Origin: an uncultured Bacteroidales bacterium
GTDB taxonomy: Bacteria > Bacteroidota > Bacteroidia > Bacteroidales > Muribaculaceae
Length of the DNA stretch: 6,398 nt
Reading direction: 5' to 3'
Assembly (NCBI GenBank): GCA_900554345.1
Contig: USHH01000132.1
Coordinates: forward strand, 1-6,398
The position numbers and the translations under genes are program-made. The notes beneath the pieces were generated by a model. It ran no database searches and was not told the DNA's origin. It saw only the letters and a list, made by a program, of their open reading frames with translations. Positions 1-4,743 of this stretch are shown here, in pieces (position 1 is the stretch's first letter; each line of letters begins with the position of its first letter).

Positions 1-1643
1 TCAACGAGCCAACCACGCATACGCATTTCATTATAGATGACATTCTCCATGATGTCGAAGCTGTCGGAGATGTCGGGCATCTTCACGTATCCATCCTCAT
101 TTGTGACGGCGGAAAGGACCTTGCTCTTCTTGCCGCGCACCCATCTGTAAAAGCCGACGTCGGCACCCGGAATCGGTTTCTGGTTGGAGGAACCGACCAC
201 ATATATCCTTCCATCCGAAGGATTGCCCCGGTCGATGGAAGTCATGATCATGATGTCGGAGACCTCAAACGTCACGCCTGAATAGTAATAGTCTCCGTTC
301 CTCTCCTGGGCGGCCGACGGCTTGCCGGCAGTGGCTTTCAATACATAATGGCCCGGCTTCAGGCCCTGAAGCGTGAAGCGGGTGGATGTAGAAAACGGGA
401 AATAGTCGGGACGCGCGACCTCCACCCCGACGCTGACGCGCGAGGCGGCAATCGTCTGGAGCTGGGCCGGGGTGGCATGATTGAGGGAGACGCCTTCCGG
501 AATCCTGTAGGCCGACACCCGGACGTCGTCAGCGTTCATGACATGCAGGTCGCCCTCCACAGGAGAGCCGCACACGAAAGCCGACTTCATCGAGGCGCGG
601 ACATCGTGGCGTCCGGCATTCCACACACATTGCCTCACCATATCCCGGTAGGGAGCCGAGGGATGCGTGTCGAGGAAAGACGTCATCAGCCGGTAATAAT
701 CCTGGATCGACGGCAGGGAGTCGGCGTCATGAGCAGTACGGCTTCCGTCAAGGTCATCGATGCCGGCATAGCGGCAGTCGTAGAGCGAGGAGATGAGGGG
801 GGCTATATATTCCGAGCCGCGATAGCGCGTGATCCAGTCGTAGAGATAGGCGGGACGCCTGGAACCCGGCACCGTGGCATAGGCGTTGCGGCAGACGGCA
901 AGCACCATGGCCTGCACATTGCCGGCGTTTACCGCCCGGTAGATGAGACGCGAATATATGCCGCCCACCGGCGAAGCACTGCCGGCGACATTCCCGCCAA
1001 ACGGGATGATGTCGCCACCCGGCCCCGGATAGAACGTATGCATCACGTCGATGGCCTGATAGTCGATGAAATCGGCGATTGTGAGATATGAGATCGCGTC
1101 GCATTTATCAAGAAGCGCGGCTATGTCACCGAGCGGCTTCTCTGCTGCATCGCCGGCTTCATTCCGGGCCCTTTCCGCAAGGGAGCGACATCTGTCGATG
1201 AAATTGGCCCGGCTCCAGGCGGAAGGGTCGTCGCCCTGTTCTCCGACCGGGATGGCGCGGCTGTCGAATGTCCAGCTGTCGGAAGAATAGATATCGGCAT
1301 ATAGCCTCGCCTCGAGTATCGCATAGAGGGCTGAATAGGGCTTCGGCGCCATAGTGGAGAGCGAGTCGAGAAGTGCGGCGCAACCCGCGGCATTGTCGGC
1401 GGATATGCTGTTGCTTGCTATCACGAGCTGGATCGCCGCCGCCATCTTCTTCTCCTGGGGCTCCCCATGGGAAGATAGCACGTCCCGTGCATTGTCGATC
1501 ACCTTCTGAGGATAGGCGAAATCAGGCTTCGACAGCCCGGGGTGCTGTGGTTTTGACGCGTTCATCTGAAATACCGTTAGAAAAATGAAGACAGCCGCGA
1601 GAATCGTTCCTGCAGCTGCCGTCTTATATCCTTGATGGTTCAT
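1..1643 (-). CDS. Alpha-2-macroglobulin-family protein, N-terminal part (3' end outside window)
   Basis: An open frame starts at the ATG at 1641-1643 and runs without a stop to the left edge, giving about 547 residues of a larger protein. Residues 1-30 form a signal peptide: a hydrophobic stretch from about 8 to 26, then N-A-S, with no lipobox cysteine. Residues ~35-340 are a mostly helical region. It includes 'ALYAILEARLYADIY', 'W-x-F-D-S-R-A-I-P' and 'DDPSAWSRANF', a pattern I recognise from the N-terminus of Bacteroidetes alpha-2-macroglobulin (A2M) proteins. From about 345 onward it turns into beta-sandwich, MG-like sequence, including 'GRIYVVGSSNQKPIPGADV' near 475-495. Family members are usually far longer (well over 1,500 residues) and trap proteases attacking the cell envelope. 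The MG2, thioester and bait regions would lie outside the window, so whether it has the thioester cannot be seen. It starts 15 nt after the Spy-like gene, so it is probably the last visible gene of that operon. The family call rests on pattern memory, not on a catalytic motif. Confidence 0.72.
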   Translation of the reverse strand, partial: MNHQGYKTAAAGTILAAVFIFLTVFQMNASKPQHPGLSKPDFAYPQKVIDNARDVLSSHGEPQEKKMAAAIQLVIASNSISADNAAGCAALLDSLSTMAPKPYSALYAILEARLYADIYSSDSWTFDSRAIPVGEQGDDPSAWSRANFIDRCRSLAERARNEAGDAAEKPLGDIAALLDKCDAISYLTIADFIDYQAIDVMHTFYPGPGGDIIPFGGNVAGSASPVGGIYSRLIYRAVNAGNVQAMVLAVCRNAYATVPGSRRPAYLYDWITRYRGSEYIAPLISSLYDCRYAGIDDLDGSRTAHDADSLPSIQDYYRLMTSFLDTHPSAPYRDMVRQCVWNAGRHDVRASMKSAFVCGSPVEGDLHVMNADDVRVSAYRIPEGVSLNHATPAQLQTIAASRVSVGVEVARPDYFPFSTSTRFTLQGLKPGHYVLKATAGKPSAAQERNGDYYYSGVTFEVSDIMIMTSIDRGNPSDGRIYVVGSSNQKPIPGADVGFYRWVRGKKSKVLSAVTNEDGYVKMPDISDSFDIMENVIYNEMRMRGWLV

Positions 1644-1658
1644 AACCTTAATCTTTAG

Positions 1659-2144
1659 TCACTGTTTGTTTTTGTTTTTCCTACCCTCCCTTTTGGTTTT
1701 CCTGTGCTCCCGCTTCATCTCCTTCATCTTCTGGCGGAACTTCTCTTCCGACGCCTTCATCTTGAAGATCTGCTTTGCAGTCAGGAATTTCTTGAAGCAT
1801 GCGTCGTATCTGCGCTCTATCTCTGCGTCCTTCTCCTTGCAGAGAGTTACCGCGCGGCTCACCTCCTCATAGTCGGCGTCGGTGGCATTGTCGTCGGCCT
1901 CCACCTTCTTCTCGAGCTGACGTGTGGTGGAGAAATTCTTCCATTTCTCGTCGCTCATCCTGGTGTAAAGCTCGAAAAACTGCGGCTTCTGCTCCTCGGA
2001 GAGCTCCATCTCCTGGGCGAGATACTTGAGCTTGAACTCGTGGATCTCCTTCATCATCTTCTTGTTGGGACGCCCGGGGTCGTCTTGTGCGAAGCCGTTG
2101 AGGGAGAAAGGCAAGATAAGCAACAGTAGTATCAGATGTCTCAT
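1659..2144 (-). CDS. Spy/CpxP-like periplasmic protein with two LTxxQ motifs
   Basis: This 161-residue protein begins with a clear signal peptide (residues 1-19, a run of Leu/Ile then N-G-F-A, cleavage before QDD), so it should be periplasmic. The mature part is almost wholly helical and highly charged. It has two motifs of the LTxxQ type: LSEEQ at 48-52 and LTAKQ at 121-125. A pair of such motifs at this spacing is typical of the Spy/CpxP/ZraP fold, a cradle-shaped dimer that acts as an ATP-independent chaperone or as a metal- or stress-sensing accessory protein. The C-terminus is a strongly basic Lys/Arg-rich tail from about 134 on. Two cysteines (102, 116) remain in the mature chain. It lies 8 nt after the presumed anti-sigma gene and 15 nt before the A2M gene. 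A Spy-like gene beside an ECF sigma/anti-sigma pair is a common Bacteroidetes arrangement, which suggests a role in envelope stress. The substrate is unknown. Confidence 0.75.
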   Translation of the reverse strand: MRHLILLLLILPFSLNGFAQDDPGRPNKKMMKEIHEFKLKYLAQEMELSEEQKPQFFELYTRMSDEKWKNFSTTRQLEKKVEADDNATDADYEEVSRAVTLCKEKDAEIERRYDACFKKFLTAKQIFKMKASEEKFRQKMKEMKREHRKTKREGRKNKNKQ

Positions 2145-2152
2145 ACGCTACA

Positions 2153-2596
2153 TTAATTTAACTTTGAATATTCCGGGTCGAGCTCATAACCGAAATCGCG
2201 CTCGAAATCCCCTATCGACTCATACTGCGAGCTCATCTCCTCGATCATCTCATAGTCGGAGGCCTGCTCGGATGCGGCGGGAATCGACATGGGAAGCGGA
2301 TCCTCATATTCCATCATAGCCTGGGCTATGGCCTGGGGAGGATTGTCAAGGCTGAGGTGGGAGGCCTGCGTGAAGTCGTGGAAGACCTTCATCATCATCC
2401 AGATGCCGGCAAACATGGCGGCAAGATATATGTAGGGTCTCACGCGATGCCACATCGACACTCGTGGGGGGTCTTTGGTCTCCAGGGGAGGAAGCTTCGG
2501 GATGATTTCGGCGGAGAGGCTTTCGAAATATCCGTCGGGCACCCGGAAGCCGGGGTCGCGACCAATTGTTTCTTCTAATCTTTCCTCTATTCGCAT
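2153..2596 (-). CDS. Single-pass membrane protein, probable anti-sigma factor of the upstream ECF sigma
   Basis: I chose the ATG at 2594-2596, giving 147 residues. The open frame continues upstream to an ATG at 2707, but the extra 37 residues are low-complexity (FFFF) and run into repeat DNA, so they are probably not translated. The short N-terminal cytosolic part holds 'F-R-V-P-D-G-Y-F-E' (17-25) and 'I-I-P-K-L-P' (31-36), a signature I associate with Bacteroidetes inner-membrane proteins encoded next to ECF sigma factors. One transmembrane helix spans about 54-72 (IYLAAMFAGIWMMMKVF). The remaining ~75 residues would be periplasmic and are very acidic and Met-rich, with no domain I know. It does not show the zinc motif of classical anti-sigma factors (HxxxCxxC). 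The gene lies 8 nt before the Spy-like gene and 545 nt after the sigma gene, an unusually wide gap for such a pair. The anti-sigma function is inferred from position and topology. Confidence 0.6.
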   Translation of the reverse strand: MRIEERLEETIGRDPGFRVPDGYFESLSAEIIPKLPPLETKDPPRVSMWHRVRPYIYLAAMFAGIWMMMKVFHDFTQASHLSLDNPPQAIAQAMMEYEDPLPMSIPAASEQASDYEMIEEMSSQYESIGDFERDFGYELDPEYSKLN

Positions 2597-2721
2597 ATTG
2601 ATAAGCTTTTGATTTTTGACACCCGAAAGCTCCGGAGGTTTAAATGTATTGAAAAAAAAGAATGCAGGCTGAACAATCTTCCGCGAGCCGATGTTGTAAT
2701 GATGCAAGCAAATTGTTTCAT
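2587..2721 (-). CDS. Doubtful 44-codon leader frame overlapping the anti-sigma start
   Basis: The minus-strand ATG of repeat copy 1 (2719-2721) opens a 44-codon frame beginning MKQFACIITT that ends with TAG at 2587-2589. The stop lies 4 nt beyond the start codon of the membrane-protein gene (ATG 2594-2596), a 10-nt overlap that would allow translational coupling. The first nine codons align without gaps to MKRFSDIIT of the other copies, with silent changes at two Ile codons. The rest is Ser/Leu/Phe-rich and not recognisable. It could be a leader peptide or a chance frame. Confidence 0.2.
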   Translation of the reverse strand: MKQFACIITTSARGRLFSLHSFFSIHLNLRSFRVSKIKSLSICE

Positions 2722-2760
2722 GATGTTAGGTTAGTTCGAAAAAGTATTATGGAAAACAGC

Positions 2761-2796
2761 GAGGCGCCGGATTGCGAAATCGGGCGTCTCTTTTTT
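2761..2796 (+). terminator. Hairpin with GCGA tetraloop and T6 tail (repeat copy 1)
   Basis: The arms 2761-2773 and 2778-2790 pair over 13 positions with one G-G mismatch and one G-U wobble, closed by a GCGA (GNRA) loop. TTTTTT follows at 2791-2796. Read on the plus strand this has the form of an intrinsic terminator. No plus-strand gene lies upstream in the window, so it would end a short RNA beginning inside the repeat or serve another structural role. Confidence 0.55.
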
Positions 2797-2921
2797 ACGC
2801 CCGGACATACCGCAGAAAAATTTCTTTCCCTCCGCGAACCATTTCAACCCCGGCCGTGTTATAGTATCAGAAAATCGTTTCATGATGTTAGGTTAGTTCG
2901 AAAATTATTATGGAAAACATT

Positions 2922-2961
2922 GAAGCGCCGGATTGCGAAATCGGGCGCTTCCGCTTTTTTT
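2922..2961 (+). terminator. Hairpin with GCGA tetraloop and T7 tail (repeat copy 2)
   Basis: The arms 2922-2934 and 2939-2951 pair over 13 positions with a single G-G mismatch; the loop at 2935-2938 is GCGA. After CGC comes a run of seven T at 2955-2961. It is the strongest terminator-like structure of the three. On the minus strand the same hairpin begins 8 nt after the stop of a 24-codon frame and is followed by TGTTTTCC, so a bidirectional terminator is also possible. Confidence 0.55.
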
Positions 2962-3034
2962 ATGAAAAAATTTTCTCAGCCGCAGCAAACCATTTCAACC
3001 CCGGCTGTGTTATAATATCAGAAAATCGTTTCAT
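2960..3034 (-). CDS. Doubtful 24-codon frame inside the repeat (MKRFSDIITQPG...)
   Basis: A minus-strand ATG at 3032-3034 opens 24 codons and a TAA, encoding MKRFSDIITQ, then PGLKWFAAAEKIFS. The hairpin of copy 2 begins 8 nt after the stop, giving a compact gene-like layout. The equivalent frame of the next copy (start 2883) shares MKRFSD-ITxPGLKWFA but then runs on to 50 codons, ending at 2731 inside the next conserved block. The two copies differ by silent and replacement changes and by indels. I recognise no family. It may be a real small protein or only a by-product of the repeated DNA. Confidence 0.2.
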   Translation of the reverse strand: MKRFSDIITQPGLKWFAAAEKIFS

Positions 3035-3073
3035 GATGTTAGGTTAGTTCAATAAAGTATTATGGAAAACAGC

Positions 3074-3109
3074 GAAGCGCTTGGTTGTGAAACCGGGCGC
3101 TTTTACTTT
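3074..3109 (+). terminator. Hairpin with GTGA tetraloop (repeat copy 3)
   Basis: The arms 3074-3086 and 3091-3103 pair over all 13 positions, using three G-U wobbles, with loop GTGA (also GNRA). One A-T pair of copies 1 and 2 is replaced by G-C here, and the G-G mismatch becomes T-G. The tail TTTTACTTT is weak. On the minus strand it lies about 40 nt after the sigma gene stop and could help end that transcript. Confidence 0.5.
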
Positions 3110-3141
3110 GCGGAGATGTGGGGGTCTCGTCAGAGCCGCAA

Positions 3142-3699
3142 TCAAAGCGAGGAAATGGCCTCGGCGATTTTCTTGGCTGCGTGATGGTAGGATGCCTTGA
3201 GGGCGCCGACGCTCGTACCGAGTATCTCGGATATCTCCTCGTATTTCATCTCGTCGAAATAACGCATGTTGAAGACGAGGCGCTGCTTCTCCGGAAGGCG
3301 CGCGATGGCCCTCTGGAGCTCCGCCTTCAGGTCGTCGCCGTCGAAATAGGGATCCGCCTCGATGTTGTTGAGCAGGAAATCGTCAGCTGCGTCATCGTCG
3401 AGCTGAAGCTTCTGGCGCTCCTTGTTGATGAAATTGATCGACTCGTTGACGGCGATCTTGAAGAGCCACGTGGAGAGCCTGGCGTCGCCCCGGAAATTGG
3501 GAAGGTTGTTCCAGGCCTTGATGAAGGCGTTCTGTAGGAGGTCGTTGGCATCGTCGTGGTTGGCCACCATCTTGCGGATCTGCCAGTACATCTTCTCGCC
3601 ATAAAGCCTGATGACGGAGTCGAAAGCCGCCGCGGCCGTCTTGGGGTTGCGCAGCTGCTTCACGAGCTCTTTCTCATCGATTGGGGGTGTGTAGGGCAT
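3142..3699 (-). CDS. ECF-type RNA polymerase sigma-70 factor
   Basis: This 185-residue protein has the two-domain layout of an ECF (group IV) sigma factor. Region 2 spans about 24-95: 'DDANDLLQNAFIKAWNNL' (49-66) is the region 2.2 core-binding helix, and 'F-R-G-D-A-R-L-S-T-W-L-F-K-I-A-V-N' (69-85) covers regions 2.3-2.4, which melt and read the -10 element. An acidic linker (about 98-125, rich in Asp) follows. Region 4 covers about 125-180: 'LPEKQRLVFNMRY' from 135, then the helix-turn-helix 'YEEISEILGTSVGALKASYH' from 153, which reads the -35 element. Length and order are normal for the family. It would direct RNA polymerase to an envelope-stress regulon, most likely including the membrane protein, Spy-like and A2M genes downstream. 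The start at 3697-3699 puts region 2 in the usual place. The next gene in the same direction is 545 nt away, behind a repeat array. Confidence 0.92.
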   Translation of the reverse strand: MPYTPPIDEKELVKQLRNPKTAAAAFDSVIRLYGEKMYWQIRKMVANHDDANDLLQNAFIKAWNNLPNFRGDARLSTWLFKIAVNESINFINKERQKLQLDDDAADDFLLNNIEADPYFDGDDLKAELQRAIARLPEKQRLVFNMRYFDEMKYEEISEILGTSVGALKASYHHAAKKIAEAISSL

Positions 3700-3721
3700 T
3701 TCCTATAAAAATTTGAGGTAA

Positions 3722-3762
3722 AATTAATATAAATTCTCAAAACAAGGATTGCCACCCCCTTT
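3722..3762 (-). promoter_or_regulatory. Possible promoter region of the ECF sigma gene
   Basis: Upstream of the sigma start the minus strand reads AAAGGGGGTGGCAATCC, then about 20 nt that are T/A-rich, then TAATTTTAC. The GTGGCAATC element looks like a -35 of the kind an ECF sigma might read, which would fit autoregulation. The TAATTTTAC element partly matches the Bacteroides -7 box but has no TTTG at the proper distance. This is a weak call based on appearance. Confidence 0.25.
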
Positions 3763-3781
3763 GAAATAACTTAATTTAACA

Positions 3782-3853
3782 AATTCCCGATTGCTTGTCT
3801 AATGCGTCAGGATGCGGAGATTAAGACGCATCAGGATAACTAAACCGGGAATT
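3782..3853. promoter_or_regulatory. Nested inverted repeats in the divergent intergenic region
   Basis: An outer pair AATTCCCG (3782-3789) and CGGGAATT (3846-3853) encloses an inner pair ATGCGTC (3802-3808) and GACGCAT (3825-3831). A competing inner stem, GATGCG (3811-3816) with CGCATC (3827-3832), shares the same right arm. GCGTCAGGAT (3804-3813) recurs with one change as GCATCAGGAT (3828-3837), 24 nt apart. The region sits between the divergent sigma and barrel-protein genes, so it could hold operators for a dimeric regulator or a cruciform or RNA structure. No T-run follows. A TATAAT at 3863-3868 may be the -10 region for the barrel gene, but no matching upstream box is clear. Confidence 0.45.
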
Positions 3854-3893
3854 GAGCGTTTATATAATATAACCCGGAAAACAATCGACCAGT

Positions 3894-4580
3894 ATGAAAC
3901 CGAGACTCAAAGCCATTCTTACGGCTATCATCATCATCTCCGGCATCGCCACCGCCGGCGCGCAATATTACGAGATCGCCAACCGCCTCCCGAGCCTGCT
4001 CAGCCCGGCACTCTCAGGCAGCACCCGATATAAAGGATTCGTCGACGTGAGCTACGTCAAGGGATTCGGCAACCACAACGCCGACTTCCTGAGCGTCGCC
4101 ACCTCGCAGGGTTTCCGCTACTCCACATGGTTCTACATGGGCGTCGGCCTCGGCTGCGACGTGCTCTTCCCGCATAAGGACGACAACTGGGGCAGCGGCT
4201 GGAACGACACCTCGCGCCGGTATGACGACTACACCGGCCACGGAAGCACCTCCACCGGAGTGATGATACCACTCTTCACCGACTTCCGTTTCAACATCGG
4301 AGGCATGGAGAGCCCCTCTTTCTTCATCAACCTCAGGGTAGGATGCTCATTCCTCATCGGCAACGACTACATCCGGATCGACAACGGCTACCTCACCAAC
4401 AACGAGTATTTCTATCTGAAGCCCAGCATGGGTGTAAGGATACCCACCAATAAGAACAACCCCACGCAGGCCTTCAACATAGGCGTCACCTACCAACTGC
4501 TCACCTCCGACTATTGGTATTACAGCAAGAGCGACATCACCCTCAACGCATTGGGAGTGCAGCTGTCCTACGAGTGGTAG
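3894..4580 (+). CDS. Outer-membrane beta-barrel-like protein of unknown function
   Basis: This 228-residue protein starts with a signal peptide (residues 1-23, K-P-R-L-K then a hydrophobic Ile/Ala stretch ending A-G-A, cleavage before QYYE). The mature part alternates polar and aromatic/hydrophobic residues in short segments, for example 'GFVDVSYVKGF', 'WFYMGVGLGCDVLF', 'FFINLRVGCSFLI', 'LKPSMGVRI', 'FNIGVTYQLL' and the last strand 'LNALGVQLSYEW'. These are separated by Gly/Asn/Asp-rich turns, and the chain ends in an aromatic residue. That is the usual pattern of small Bacteroidetes outer-membrane barrels (OmpA/OprF N-domain or PorT/OmpW-like sizes, perhaps 8-10 strands). No OmpA peptidoglycan-binding domain follows. 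The first ~20 mature residues could be a periplasmic or plug segment. It is transcribed divergently from the sigma gene across a 194-nt region with inverted repeats, so shared control is possible. I do not recognise a specific family. Confidence 0.65.
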   Translation: MKPRLKAILTAIIIISGIATAGAQYYEIANRLPSLLSPALSGSTRYKGFVDVSYVKGFGNHNADFLSVATSQGFRYSTWFYMGVGLGCDVLFPHKDDNWGSGWNDTSRRYDDYTGHGSTSTGVMIPLFTDFRFNIGGMESPSFFINLRVGCSFLIGNDYIRIDNGYLTNNEYFYLKPSMGVRIPTNKNNPTQAFNIGVTYQLLTSDYWYYSKSDITLNALGVQLSYEW

Positions 4581-4598
4581 GGCGACGCTCCCGTCGCC
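4581..4598 (+). terminator. Short hairpin right after the barrel gene stop, possible weak terminator
   Basis: GGCGAC at 4581-4586 and GTCGCC at 4593-4598 form a perfect 6-bp GC-rich stem with a 6-nt loop, starting at the base after the TAG stop. No T-run follows, so it is not a canonical intrinsic terminator. It may protect the mRNA 3' end, act with a factor, or be chance. The rest of the 163-nt gap holds the M6 promoter and nothing else I can name. Confidence 0.35.
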
Positions 4599-4647
4599 AG
4601 GTGCGCCTCATGGATTAAAGGACAGGTATAAAAACTATAAGCTAAAA

Positions 4648-4679
4648 TTTGCATGGAAGTGTAATTATTTGTAAATTTG
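4648..4679 (+). promoter_or_regulatory. Bacteroides-type sigma-ABfr promoter of the M6 protease gene
   Basis: TTTG at 4648-4651 is the -33 box and TAAATTTG at 4672-4679 matches the -7 consensus TAnnTTTG exactly, with a 20-nt spacer (the usual range is 19-21). Transcription would begin near 4685-4688, leaving a leader of about 55-60 nt before the ATG at 4744. This is the best promoter match in the window and implies housekeeping-sigma transcription of the protease independent of the barrel-protein gene. Confidence 0.75.
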
Positions 4680-4743
4680 GGGCAAAATTGACCACTTATC
4701 TCACCGGGCAACCGGCACATCAGAGAAACAAATAATTAGCTTC

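Larger units (their letters stand above)
2715..3110 (+). repeat. Three tandem imperfect copies of a ~150-160 nt element
   Basis: Copies begin at 2715, 2877 and 3028 (periods 162 and 151 nt). The third is truncated and ends near the 3' end of the sigma gene. A 23-nt block is identical in all three (2715-2737, 2877-2899, 3028-3050), followed by a TATTATGGAAAACA block (2745-2758, 2906-2919, 3058-3071) and a 30-nt hairpin. The stretch before the second copy (2837-2876) and before the third (2988-3027) is also nearly identical, with two differences in 40 nt. Between hairpin and next copy the sequence varies in length and content. The array fills most of the gap between the sigma gene and the presumed anti-sigma gene and is more AT-rich than the genes around it. 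No terminal inverted repeats or transposase are visible. The strand given is the one favoured by the hairpin evidence. Confidence 0.9.

Noticed and set aside
348..1091. Plus-strand 247-codon frame opposite the A2M gene
   Set aside because: It is the antisense shadow of the long minus-strand frame, which has a signal peptide and family-like sequence; this one has no recognisable protein features.
2153..2707. Longer 184-residue form of the membrane protein starting at 2707
   Set aside because: The added N-terminus is low-complexity with FFFF and reaches the repeat array. The internal ATG at 2594-2596 gives a normal cytosolic domain ahead of the helix.
2662..3015. Plus-strand 117-codon frame spanning the repeats, with an internally repeated FHDVRLVRK
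   Set aside because: The repeated peptide only reflects the DNA repeat. The copy periods (162 and 151 nt) do not keep one frame, and the hairpins explain the conservation better.
2749..3110. Plus-strand ATG frames beginning MENSEAPDCEIGR in each copy
   Set aside because: The apparent peptide conservation falls wholly inside the hairpin arms. Changes in copy 3 alter the amino acids while preserving base pairing.
2715..3110. CRISPR array
   Set aside because: Only three copies, units of 151-162 nt, and the segments between the identical blocks are themselves related; no cas genes.
3700..3893. Small gene or tRNA in the divergent intergenic region
   Set aside because: No cloverleaf, no credible start with coding character; the region is better explained by promoters and inverted repeats.
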